From contig JAEWYE010000019.1 in the NCBI GenBank assembly GCA_023458755.1, forward strand, positions 1 through 64,000: a stretch of 64,000 bases of DNA, written 5' to 3'. This DNA is from Bacillota bacterium. GTDB taxonomy: Bacteria; Bacillota; Clostridia; Oscillospirales; Acutalibacteraceae. Below, in pieces: positions 7,311 to 14,673 of the stretch. Under the pieces are notes generated by a model, which saw nothing but the letters and a program-made list of their open reading frames with translations, did no database searches and had not been told where the DNA came from. Numbering within the stretch: the first letter of the stretch is position 1; each line of letters begins with the position of its first letter. The position numbers were made by a program, and so were the translations under genes.

Positions 7311-8469
7311 AAGTTACCGAATTCGCGTATCCTGCGGTTATGACAGCAAAGGGGAGCATATTGTTCAATCCACTACCTGGAAGCCGGAACCGAATATGTC
7401 GGAAACCAAAATTGCAAAGGAATTAAACGCTTTTGCAGTAAAGTTTGAGGACAAAGTAAAAAACGGCGGTTTCGTTTCGCAAGCTAAAACGCGGCTTTCC
7501 GACTTCTGCCCGGAATATCTTGAAAACGTGCAAGGCCGCTTGTCGCCGCTTACTTATGCATCTTATAAGAAACTCATTGATGCATATATAATCCCCGCCT
7601 TAGGGCATTTAAAGCTAAAGGATATACGCCCACAACACATTCAAAGCTTTATTAAGAATTTGGGTGAAGATAATGTTCGCACGGACGGGAAAAAAGGAAA
7701 ACTTTCACCCGCCACAATAAAAAGGATTTATTCCGTTTTGCAGGCAATTCTTCACAATGCTTGCAAACTTGATTTAATTTCCACAAATCCGGCTAATAAA
7801 GAAAAGATTGAATTGCCCGCTATGCAACCCTCTAAGGTTGATATTTTTACCAAAGAAGAAACGGCTGCTATGTTTGACTGCCTAAGTAGGGAACCGCTCA
7901 TGCATCAAGCATTAATAAATCTCGCTATTGTTACCGGGTGCCGCCGTGGGGAACTTGTAGCCCTCGAATGGTCAGATATAGACTTTAAAGCCTGCACCGT
8001 GTCAATCAGTAAAAGCAATTACAAACTCAAAGGGGAAGAAATTAAAACAAAGCAGCCTAAGACAGAAGGCAGTGTTCGTATGTTGACAATTCCTCAATTT
8101 GTTGTAGATATGTTGAAAGATTATCAGATTGAACAAAAACTAACTCGGTTGAAGCTTGGTAGCCAATGGCAGGGCGACAACTGGATTTTTACCCAATGGA
8201 ACGGGAAGCCTATGAACCCTATGACACCTACGGAATGGTTTAATGACTTCTTGAAACGCTATGATCTGCAGCATAGAAAGTTTCATGCCCTGCGGCACAC
8301 TTCCGCCACATTGCTATTGACAAACGGTACAAATATAAAAGAGGTTGGCTCTCGGCTCGGTCATAAAAAACTCTCAACTACTAATCGGTATGTTCATGAG
8401 GTTGCTTCTGCCGATGCTGCCGCCGCACAAGCCTTTGAAGATATGTTCGCACCGCCTAAAAAGGCTTGA
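7285..8469 (+). CDS. int: tyrosine recombinase / phage integrase
   Basis: This 394-residue site-specific recombinase has an N-terminal arm-binding domain (about 1-60, three-stranded type), a SAM-like core-binding domain (about 65-170) and a catalytic domain (about 185-390). The catalytic residues are visible: Arg in TGCRRGELVALEW, His and Arg in FHALRHTSAT, His in LGHKKLSTTNRY, and the nucleophile Tyr in NRYVHE. AAGAAGGT precedes the ATG at 7285. It sits directly beside the tRNA 3'-end remnant, as expected for integration into a tRNA gene. Confidence 0.95.
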   Translation: MATIQKRGESYRIRVSCGYDSKGEHIVQSTTWKPEPNMSETKIAKELNAFAVKFEDKVKNGGFVSQAKTRLSDFCPEYLENVQGRLSPLTYASYKKLIDAYIIPALGHLKLKDIRPQHIQSFIKNLGEDNVRTDGKKGKLSPATIKRIYSVLQAILHNACKLDLISTNPANKEKIELPAMQPSKVDIFTKEETAAMFDCLSREPLMHQALINLAIVTGCRRGELVALEWSDIDFKACTVSISKSNYKLKGEEIKTKQPKTEGSVRMLTIPQFVVDMLKDYQIEQKLTRLKLGSQWQGDNWIFTQWNGKPMNPMTPTEWFNDFLKRYDLQHRKFHALRHTSATLLLTNGTNIKEVGSRLGHKKLSTTNRYVHEVASADAAAAQAFEDMFAPPKKA

Positions 8470-8577
8470 CTACTGGACGAGGTTTTCAATTGCTTGCACT
8501 GCATTTGGATTGTGGAATACGGGCCTTAATTGATAATATCCTAATTTATTACATGAGGATAAAAGTTGAAAAAGCAA

Positions 8578-8616
8578 AATATCCGCTAACCACATAGGCT
8601 GGCGGATATTTTTTTA
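8578..8616 (+). terminator. terminator after the integrase gene
   Basis: A 9-bp stem, AATATCCGC (8578-8586) and GCGGATATT (8602-8610), with a 15-base loop is followed by a run of T. It lies about 110 bases after the integrase stop codon. Confidence 0.8.
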
Positions 8617-8771
8617 TGTTGATTTTTGGTCGCTACTTGGTCGCTATTTTAACAAATGGTCGCTATTTTTAGCAAATTTATAGAAACCGTTGTTTACGAC
8701 AAATGGCTTTATACTGCCATATTCACGACTTAACGCACCTTGCCAAAAGTCACTCAAAGACACTGGCAGTG

Positions 8772-8807
8772 TGGAGGTCAGCGGTTCGATCCCGCTATGC
8801 TCCACCA
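8772..8807 (+). other. tRNA 3'-end remnant, attachment site (attR)
   Basis: The segment contains a perfect T arm (AGCGG, loop TTCGATC, CCGCT), a seven-base acceptor 3' strand ATGCTCC, discriminator A and an encoded CCA. No matching 5' half lies upstream: the expected complementary acceptor strand is absent. It is therefore the duplicated 3' part of a tRNA gene used as the attachment core. The T at position 70 and the A discriminator would fit tRNA-Ala with its G3-U70 pair, but the 5' half is needed to say so. Confidence 0.75.
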
Positions 8808-8814
8808 TAAAGAA

Positions 8815-8847
8815 AATCCAGTAACCATGTAGGTTACTGGATTTTTT
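8815..8847 (+). terminator. chromosomal terminator of the split tRNA gene
   Basis: A perfect 12-bp stem, AATCCAGTAACC (8815-8826) and GGTTACTGGATT (8832-8843), with a five-base loop ends in a T run. It lies seven bases after the CCA end of the tRNA remnant, so it is most likely the original terminator of the target tRNA gene. Confidence 0.85.
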
Positions 8848-8973
8848 GTGTATACGGTGAAATTACACGCGCAACCAAAATCCTGTCCAGAGCTTTACAA
8901 TATTTCGTGATTTTTCAATCAAAATTGTATGGTAAAACAAATAATTAACACTTTTTTTGTGGCAATCATGGGG

Positions 8974-9002
8974 TTGACTTTTACAATTAACGCGGTTAAG
9001 AT
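8974..9002 (+). promoter_or_regulatory. promoter of the GNAT gene
   Basis: TTGACT (8974-8979) and TAAGAT (8997-9002) are spaced by 17 bases, about 100 bases upstream of the GNAT start. The rest of 8848-9098 shows no other gene or motif. Confidence 0.5.
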
Positions 9003-9098
9003 GAAAAAAAGAGGATATTTGTACTTCCCGGCAGCAAGGTATGGATATCTTGTGTAAATTTATACAATCAATTTTTTGCTCCGGAGAAAGAGGCTTTT

Positions 9099-9566
9099 AT
9101 GGCTGATATGTTAGTTCGACTGTATGACTTGAATTTTAGTGATCCGGTTTTTGAACAACTGGAAAAAGATGGATTTGTTATTAAGCAAGCGATAGCACCG
9201 GAAAAAACGGCTGTTGTGAATTGGGTGCAGGATAAGTTTGGGGTACATTGGGGAAGCGAGTGCAGCTGTGCATTTCGCACATCCCCGGCATGCTGTTATG
9301 TGGCGATGAAAGAGAAAGAAATTGTCGGATTTGCCTGTTATGATGTGACGAACAAGTGCTTTTTTGGTCCCACCGGTGTAGATGAAAAATATCGCGGTCA
9401 TGGTATTGGGAAAGCACTTTTACTAAAGAGCCTGGAGGGGCTTTGGAACCTTGGATATGCATATGGCATTATTGGCTGTGTTGGACCAGTCGATTTTTAC
9501 AAAAAGACCTGTGGCGCTGTCGTAATCGAGAATAGTACACCCGGAATATATGCGAATCTCCTTTAG
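9099..9566 (+). CDS. GNAT family N-acetyltransferase
   Basis: This 155-residue protein carries the acetyl-CoA binding motif A, YRGHGIGKALLLKSLEGL (about residues 93-110), and a C-terminal FYKKTCGA segment typical of GNAT folds. A GGAG and an AGAGG precede the ATG at 9099. The substrate cannot be read from sequence. Its place just upstream of murR, in the same direction, suggests an amino-sugar or peptide substrate, but this is inference; it has its own promoter and a hairpin behind it. Confidence 0.8.
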   Translation: MADMLVRLYDLNFSDPVFEQLEKDGFVIKQAIAPEKTAVVNWVQDKFGVHWGSECSCAFRTSPACCYVAMKEKEIVGFACYDVTNKCFFGPTGVDEKYRGHGIGKALLLKSLEGLWNLGYAYGIIGCVGPVDFYKKTCGAVVIENSTPGIYANLL

Positions 9567-9587
9567 GTATAGGATATTTATTTTTTT

Positions 9588-9624
9588 TTGCACTTCCATG
9601 AAATTTTTTTACATGGAAGTGCAA
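9588..9624. repeat. perfect 13-bp inverted repeat before murR
   Basis: TTGCACTTCCATG (9588-9600) and CATGGAAGTGCAA (9612-9624) form a perfect stem with an 11-base T-rich loop. The T run lies before the stem rather than after it, so it is not a standard terminator for rightward transcripts. It could be an mRNA 3'-end hairpin for the GNAT gene or a regulator site upstream of the murR promoter. Confidence 0.6.
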
Positions 9625-9632
9625 ATTAATGA

Positions 9633-9661
9633 TTGAATATTTTAATTTAATGGTCTATAAT
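9633..9661 (+). promoter_or_regulatory. murR promoter
   Basis: TTGAAT (9633-9638) and TATAAT (9656-9661) are separated by 17 bases and lie 55 bases before the murR start codon. Confidence 0.65.
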
Positions 9662-9716
9662 CAAAATATATTCTAGCAAAAAATAAAATGTATGCGTAGA
9701 ACAGGAGATAGAATGT

Positions 9717-10580
9717 ATGGCCGTGAATGACAATATCTTGCTCAAATTGCGTGAGATGAAGGACAGTTTAACTCCAGTGGAAAGAATGATTGCAGACTAT
9801 GTCTTGGAGAATACGTTTGATGTTCCGCGTCTTTCCATCAAAGTATTGGCAAATAGAAGCAAAACGAGCGATGCTTCCGTACTCCGGTTCTGCAAAACAT
9901 TGGGATACGGCGGTTATCGTGACTTTGTTGTCAGTGTATCTGCTTCGTTGGGGTCCATGGATGAGGAGCAGGGCGACCAGTATACGGACATTCGCCCGGG
10001 TGATGATCTGCAAACGATCATTACGAATATTCCGCTCAATAACTGTAAATCCATCGAAGATACCCTTACGGTAATTGATCGTGCGGAAATTGCAAAGGCT
10101 GTGGAATTGATAAGAAAAACCAACAAAATTGATTTTTATGGTATGGGTGCTTCTGGACTCGTCTGTATGGATGCGCAGCAAAAGTTTATGCGTATTAATA
10201 AAATGTGCCATGCATACACGGACGGTCATAGTCAGTTAACCGCGGCAACACTGCTTTCAAAGGGAGATGTGGCGGTACTTGTCTCTAATTCAGGTTCGAC
10301 TGAGGAAATTGTGGAGGCACTTGAGGTTGCGAAAGAGGCGGGTGCCTCGGTAATTGCCATTACACGTTATGGGAAAAATATTTTGGCGGAAAAAGCCGAT
10401 GTTGTGCTGTTCATTTCTACGCCTGAAATTACAATTCGGAGCGGTGCCATGGGTTCCAGGATAGCAATGTTGAGTGTCGTGGACATTTTGTTCGCGGGTG
10501 TTGCAAGTGCGGAATACAATAATGTGAAAAAATATTTGACAAGAACACATAATATTTTGATCAGTAAGCATGCAGACTAA
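9717..10580 (+). CDS. murR: MurR/RpiR family transcriptional regulator
   Basis: This 287-residue regulator has an N-terminal RpiR-type helix-turn-helix (about 1-77, with SIKVLANRSKTSDASVLRF) and a C-terminal SIS sugar-phosphate-binding domain (about 125-265, with VSNSGSTEEIVEALEVAKEA and ASVIAITRYG). AGGAGA precedes the ATG. In known systems MurR senses MurNAc-6-phosphate and represses MurNAc catabolic genes. Standing directly before murQ and the rest of the recycling operon, it most likely controls that operon. Its own promoter and a terminator separate it from murQ. Confidence 0.9.
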   Translation: MAVNDNILLKLREMKDSLTPVERMIADYVLENTFDVPRLSIKVLANRSKTSDASVLRFCKTLGYGGYRDFVVSVSASLGSMDEEQGDQYTDIRPGDDLQTIITNIPLNNCKSIEDTLTVIDRAEIAKAVELIRKTNKIDFYGMGASGLVCMDAQQKFMRINKMCHAYTDGHSQLTAATLLSKGDVAVLVSNSGSTEEIVEALEVAKEAGASVIAITRYGKNILAEKADVVLFISTPEITIRSGAMGSRIAMLSVVDILFAGVASAEYNNVKKYLTRTHNILISKHAD

Positions 10581-10656
10581 AATGCACAAAATATCGGTTT
10601 TATAAAATAAAATATCATTTACAAATTTCAAAATTAAATAAAATTTCAAAATAATA

Positions 10657-10684
10657 TTGACAACTCAAAAAGTATTTGTATAAT
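10657..10684 (+). promoter_or_regulatory. promoter P1 in the murR-murQ interval
   Basis: TTGACA (10657-10662) and TATAAT (10679-10684), 16 bases apart, lie downstream of murR. The 32 bases ending at TTGACA match those ending at the murQ promoter's -35 box in 29 positions. It would produce a short transcript ending at the hairpin at 10734-10775. Confidence 0.55.
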
Positions 10685-10690
10685 GTTAAT

Positions 10691-10775
10691 TATAGACCAC
10701 CGCAAAAGATACTTACAAGTAAATAAAAGCAGCAAAGACGCTACCCGGTATACATACTTGGTGGCGTCTTTTTTT
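10691..10775 (+). ncRNA. candidate short leader RNA or attenuator
   Basis: A transcript from P1 would start near 10691 and end in a strong terminator about 85 bases later, with no reading frame of note inside. The first bases include ACCACC (10696-10701), which could pair with GGTGG in the 3' arm of the terminator and so form an alternative fold. It may be a small RNA, an attenuator, or only the murR terminator with a chance promoter in front. Confidence 0.3.
10734..10775 (+). terminator. strong terminator between murR and murQ
   Basis: AAAGACGCTACC (10734-10745) pairs with GGTGGCGTCTTT (10760-10771) with one wobble pair. The loop is 14 bases, and a T tract follows. Confidence 0.85.
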
Positions 10776-10881
10776 ATATCCTATTTTACACTTTCAATGA
10801 TTTTAAGAGGAAAAACCATAGCGATTATGAAATAAAATGTCAAATAAAAGTTTTATAATTAAAAAAAATTTCAGAATAATA

Positions 10882-10909
10882 TTGACATTCTCGGAATGGA
10901 ATGTATAAT
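10882..10909 (+). promoter_or_regulatory. murQ operon promoter P2
   Basis: TTGACA (10882-10887) and TATAAT (10904-10909) are 16 bases apart. The upstream A/T-rich block copies that of P1. The predicted start near 10916 gives a leader of about 100 bases before murQ. Confidence 0.75.
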
Positions 10910-10931
10910 ATAAATATAAATTCAAATCAAC

Positions 10932-10958
10932 TGAATGATATTTTATCTATGTTATTCA
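10932..10958. promoter_or_regulatory. candidate MurR operator
   Basis: TGAATGATAT (10932-10941) and ATGTTATTCA (10949-10958) form an inverted repeat matching at eight of ten positions with a seven-base spacer, just downstream of the predicted start of transcription. A further near-palindrome, TGAAATAAAATGTCA, lies upstream of P2. RpiR-type regulators bind A/T-rich palindromes of this kind, but which site MurR uses is inference. Confidence 0.4.
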
Positions 10959-11013
10959 AGGTGCCGAAACGTACAAACTGATTTGTGAATACAGGAATAT
11001 AGGAGGATTTGCT

Positions 11014-11922
11014 GTGGATGATTATTTAAAAGATTTGACCACAGAAATGATTAATACCGATACTTTAAACATCGATGAGTGCAGTACCGAAAAAATGTTA
11101 AGGCTGATTAACGAACAGGATAAGCGAGTACCTGACGCAATACAGAAAGAAATACCCCATATTGCAAAAGCAGTGGATGTTTTATATACTTCCTTAAAAA
11201 ATGGAGGAAGAATGTTTTATATTGGAGCGGGTACTTCTGGAAGACTGGGTGTGCTGGATGCCTCGGAATGTCCACCGACTTTCGGTACCGACGCGCAGAT
11301 GGTTCAGGGGTACATAGCGGGTGGCGATATTGCACTGCGAACTGCTGTTGAAGGATGCGAGGATGACCCGGATGCGGGAATTCAATTGATTAAAGATTGC
11401 GGTGTTACGGCAAAGGATGTAGTTGTTGGTATTACCGCCAGCGGCAGTGCGGAATTTGTACTTGCGGCAATTCAACATGCCCGCGAAATAGGCGCTCATA
11501 CAGTCGGCGTAGTGAATAACAAAAACTCCAAACTGGCTGCGCTGTGTGATGTATGCATTGCCCCGATTGTCGGGCCAGAGGTTATTATTGGTTCAACCAG
11601 AATGAAATCGGGCACAGCGCAAAAGCTGGTACTAAACATGCTTACAACCTGTACCATGATAAAGTTGGGCAAGGTTTATGGCAACCTGATGGTGGATTTA
11701 AAGGCAACCAATAATAAGCTTTATGACCGTGCAAAACGAATCATATGCAGTGCTACCGGCGTGGAAAATGAGCAGGCGGAAGAAGTACTGGTTCGGGCAG
11801 GCAACAATACAAAGCTTGCCATTATGATGATAAAAACAGGACTGGATGAAAAAAAGGCGCAGCAAATTTTAGATGAGCATGACGGAAGATTAAAGCTGGC
11901 TATTCAAGCCGCGCAAAAATAA
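11014..11922 (+). CDS. murQ: N-acetylmuramic acid 6-phosphate etherase
   Basis: This cytoplasmic SIS-domain enzyme cleaves the lactyl ether of MurNAc-6-phosphate to give GlcNAc-6-phosphate and D-lactate. The 302-residue length is typical. The signature FYIGAGTSGRLGVLDASECP (about residues 67-86) and GSTRMKSGTAQKLVLNM are clear, with the catalytic Glu in ASECPPTFG. It starts with GTG at 11014, seven bases after AGGAGG. It heads the recycling operon behind promoter P2. Confidence 0.95.
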   Translation: MDDYLKDLTTEMINTDTLNIDECSTEKMLRLINEQDKRVPDAIQKEIPHIAKAVDVLYTSLKNGGRMFYIGAGTSGRLGVLDASECPPTFGTDAQMVQGYIAGGDIALRTAVEGCEDDPDAGIQLIKDCGVTAKDVVVGITASGSAEFVLAAIQHAREIGAHTVGVVNNKNSKLAALCDVCIAPIVGPEVIIGSTRMKSGTAQKLVLNMLTTCTMIKLGKVYGNLMVDLKATNNKLYDRAKRIICSATGVENEQAEEVLVRAGNNTKLAIMMIKTGLDEKKAQQILDEHDGRLKLAIQAAQK

Positions 11923-12000
11923 AACTTGCTTATTTAGTTATAGATACCTTTTACGAGGTAAATATATATTAAAATTTTCTAGATTAGAGAGGAGATCATT

Positions 12001-13437
12001 ATGAAAAAAAGTACACGTATTCTGAGCCTTGCGATGGCAACGTTGATGGCTGCAACTGCGTTTTCTGGATGCAGCAGTTCTGCCCCGCAATCGTCAGCAA
12101 CTGCCTCTGGTTCCGGAGCATCGGCTTCAAACGCAAAAGATACCATTACGGCATTGCTGCCGCCAGTATCACCGAATTATCAAAAGAACTTTGATCAAAT
12201 GGCGAAAGACTTTACGGCGAAATATCCAAATTTGACATTGAAGATTGAACCCACCAGTTGGGAAGATATTACGCAAAAGCTTGACACGCAAGTTCAGGCA
12301 GGCAGTCCTCCGGATATTTCTTTTATCGGTTCGGACGGCATTTCCAAATATGTGGATTCCGGCTTGATTCAGGATATCAGCAAGGTTGCTACATCTGACA
12401 TGATAGCGGATTTTGAAGAAGGCCCTCTCAATTACATGAAAAACGGCAGCGGACTATACGGTTTCCCTGCATATATGGAAATTCACTGCATCGGCGGCAA
12501 CAAGCAAATGCTGGAAGCGGCTGGTATTGACTGGAAGACCATTCAAACAAAAGGCTGGACCTTTGATGAGTTTAGAGAAGCTGTGAAAAAGGGTGTCGTC
12601 AAATCCGGCAGCAATACTACACGTTACGGTTTTGTGTTTGCCTGTGCCGGTGTAGCCTCAAAAGACTATCTGACCACTCTGGTAAAAAGTGCCGGTATGC
12701 CGTCACCGTTTACAACCGATAAAAAGTATGCTTATACAAGCAAACATTTCTTATCCGTGTTAAAAGGAATTCGCCAATTAATTGACGATGGTTCCATGCC
12801 AAAATCACTTGGTTCCGTAGATGCCGGAAAACGTTGGAACATGTTTCTTACCGGTCAGACCATGATTACCGGCAAAGGCTTGTCCGTGTTTGAAAATTCT
12901 GCGAATGTAAACAACAAGAAGTTGGATGCAAAAGACGCAAGTGCGGTTAAGGATAGCGTTAAGGTGAACTATATTTCCCTTCCGCTGCCAACCTTCGATG
13001 GCTGCAAAGAGCAATCTACTCCTGCTGTGGACGGTTACGTTTCCTTCCGCGGAAAGGCAGAACCAACTGCCGAGCATGTAGCCAATGTTGTAAAGGCTTT
13101 GTATTTCCTGGCTTCCGGTTCTGTTGCCGCTCAAACCGATACTGATTTGTTTGACGCACCGGTCGCAAAATCCGCACAGGAAGCAGCGAAGAGCATTAAG
13201 GTTGACCAAATTGCTGAAAATGCAGCATTCTCACAGCGCGAAATCTCCATTGCAGCACCTGCGCGTCCTGACATCCCAACGGATATTGGTGCAAAAGCCA
13301 TTAAAATCGAAGATGAAGTTATGGTTCCAAAACTTCAGGCTTTACTTGCAAACGAGATTACTCCTCAGCAAATGTATGATGCAGTAAAAGCTGCAGCTGT
13401 TGAAGCGTTCGGCCAAGACGGTATCGTAACAGACTAA
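12001..13437 (+). CDS. ABC sugar transporter substrate-binding lipoprotein
   Basis: This 478-residue CUT1-type (family 1) extracellular solute-binding protein has a lipoprotein signal peptide ending in TAFSGC, followed by a Ser/Ala/Gly-rich linker to about residue 42. The mature part has the usual PDISFIGSDGISKYVDSGLI-type segment. With the two downstream permeases it should import a wall-derived sugar, most likely MurNAc or a GlcNAc-MurNAc disaccharide, judged from the surrounding genes. A hairpin terminator after it would raise its expression over the permeases. No ATPase gene is present in the cluster. Confidence 0.85.
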   Translation: MKKSTRILSLAMATLMAATAFSGCSSSAPQSSATASGSGASASNAKDTITALLPPVSPNYQKNFDQMAKDFTAKYPNLTLKIEPTSWEDITQKLDTQVQAGSPPDISFIGSDGISKYVDSGLIQDISKVATSDMIADFEEGPLNYMKNGSGLYGFPAYMEIHCIGGNKQMLEAAGIDWKTIQTKGWTFDEFREAVKKGVVKSGSNTTRYGFVFACAGVASKDYLTTLVKSAGMPSPFTTDKKYAYTSKHFLSVLKGIRQLIDDGSMPKSLGSVDAGKRWNMFLTGQTMITGKGLSVFENSANVNNKKLDAKDASAVKDSVKVNYISLPLPTFDGCKEQSTPAVDGYVSFRGKAEPTAEHVANVVKALYFLASGSVAAQTDTDLFDAPVAKSAQEAAKSIKVDQIAENAAFSQREISIAAPARPDIPTDIGAKAIKIEDEVMVPKLQALLANEITPQQMYDAVKAAAVEAFGQDGIVTD

Positions 13438-13448
13438 GCAAGATTGTT

Positions 13449-13484
13449 TTTATCCCGCCCTTTCACGGGTTAGGGCGGGATAAA
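13449..13484 (+). terminator. attenuating hairpin after the binding-protein gene
   Basis: TTTATCCCGCCCT pairs with AGGGCGGGATAAA around a ten-base loop. The tail is only moderately T-rich, so partial termination is likely. This would lower permease expression relative to the binding protein. Confidence 0.65.
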
Positions 13485-13509
13485 TTTATGTGAAAATAAA
13501 GGATACTGT

Positions 13510-13658
13510 TTTGTGCTGAAATATATGAGAAGTGTATGGAAGCATGTGTAATACGGATTCTTCAAAGGCTACATAAATTCAAATTTTTTGACGGGATAAA
13601 GGACGTTGCTTAGTAGAATTCGTATAAAATTCATTTGAATACGATATTTCAGCACAAA
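13510..13658. repeat. 149-bp segment with perfect 15-bp terminal inverted repeats
   Basis: TTTGTGCTGAAATAT (13510-13524) recurs as its exact reverse complement at 13644-13658. The 119 bases between hold no gene. The segment lies in the 300-base gap between the binding-protein gene and the first permease. It could be a non-autonomous MITE-like element or a pair of regulator sites. A clear target duplication is not seen. Confidence 0.55.
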
Positions 13659-13737
13659 GTTGTATGAAATAAATCACTCATAATCAATGGGAATTGACTG
13701 ATCATTTGATGAAATCTAATAATTGGGAGGAAAAATT

Positions 13738-14655
13738 ATGAGTTTGAAAGACAATACGAGTGCAATTAACAGAAAAAAGCGCCTGGGAATAAAAAGCGAT
13801 TATTTATGGGGCTACATCTTTATTGCCGTTGCAATTGTAGTTTTTTGCGTATTTACTCTTTATCCGGTTATCAGCGCATTTTTGATTAGTTTTCAGGAAT
13901 TTAAACCTCTTGGTTCCACTTGGGTTGGCATCAAGAATTATACTGCGCTTTTAAAGGATTCTCTGTTTGCAAAATCTATTTTAAATACGGTGATTTACAC
14001 CGCAGGCGCAGTACCGCTTTCGCTTATTCTTTCCTTTACTATCGCCATTCTAATTTTTCCGCTTAGAAGATGGATGCAAACTGCGTTTAAGGCAATTTAT
14101 TATTTGCCTGCAGTAGCATCCGGTGTTGCAATGTCGGTTGTATGGCTTTGGATTTATGATCCGCTGCAGTCTGGTTTAATGAATCAGGTCATTCATCTTT
14201 TCGGAATTCCGAATCAAAACTGGCTTGGCTCCAGCAAGACCTCCATGCTTTCTCTTTTAATCATGACTTGGCTGTCCGGTCACGGTACCAATATTATTAT
14301 TTATATTGCCGCTCTGCTCGGTATTCCCGAAAGTTATTTTGAAGCCGCAGATCTTGACGGTGCTACTTTTTTCAAAAAATTAAGATACGTTGTTATTCCG
14401 CTTTTAAAGCCTACAACTCTGTTTTTACTGGTTACCGGCGTAATCGGTTCTTTCCAGGTGTTTATGAGCGCATATATGATGACAGGCGGCGGGCCTGACA
14501 ATGCAACGACGATGGTCGGTTTGCTGATCTTTAACAACGCGTTTAAATATTTCAATTATGGTACGGCGGCGGCACAATCGCTGGTACTTACCGTAATTAT
14601 CGCGGTAATCGCTGTTCTTCAGTTTAAACTGATGGGCGACGATGTCGAATATTAA
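13738..14655 (+). CDS. ABC sugar transporter permease, MalF type
   Basis: This encodes about 305 residues with six predicted membrane segments, the first at about 24-46. The start at 13738 follows GGGAGG; the in-frame codon at 13723 lies before it. The permease signature for ATPase docking, SYFEAADLDGATFFKKLRYV, lies near residues 204-223. It pairs with the next gene to form the membrane channel of the importer. The ATPase is probably a shared MsmX-like protein encoded elsewhere, as is common for CUT1 importers of Firmicutes. Confidence 0.9.
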   Translation: MSLKDNTSAINRKKRLGIKSDYLWGYIFIAVAIVVFCVFTLYPVISAFLISFQEFKPLGSTWVGIKNYTALLKDSLFAKSILNTVIYTAGAVPLSLILSFTIAILIFPLRRWMQTAFKAIYYLPAVASGVAMSVVWLWIYDPLQSGLMNQVIHLFGIPNQNWLGSSKTSMLSLLIMTWLSGHGTNIIIYIAALLGIPESYFEAADLDGATFFKKLRYVVIPLLKPTTLFLLVTGVIGSFQVFMSAYMMTGGGPDNATTMVGLLIFNNAFKYFNYGTAAAQSLVLTVIIAVIAVLQFKLMGDDVEY

Positions 14656-14673
14656 GGAAGGAGGAACTTAGTG

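Larger units (their letters stand above)
1..8807. mobile_element. right part of an integrated phage-like or satellite-like element
   Basis: The block ends on the right with a tyrosine integrase and a tRNA 3'-end remnant. It contains a replication module (replisome organiser with iterons, DnaB-type helicase), small DNA-binding proteins, a sigma-70-like factor and a phage-type HTH protein, mostly in one tightly packed leftward operon. These are typical prophage, phage-satellite or integrative-plasmid functions. No capsid, portal, tail or conjugation gene is visible, but the left end is outside the window, so the class of element cannot be settled. An intact tRNA gene would be expected beyond the left boundary. 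Confidence 0.85.

Noticed and set aside
8730..8807. A complete tRNA gene next to the integrase
   Set aside because: The T arm and acceptor 3' end are perfect, but the preceding bases give no D arm, no anticodon arm and no matching 5' acceptor strand. It is a remnant.
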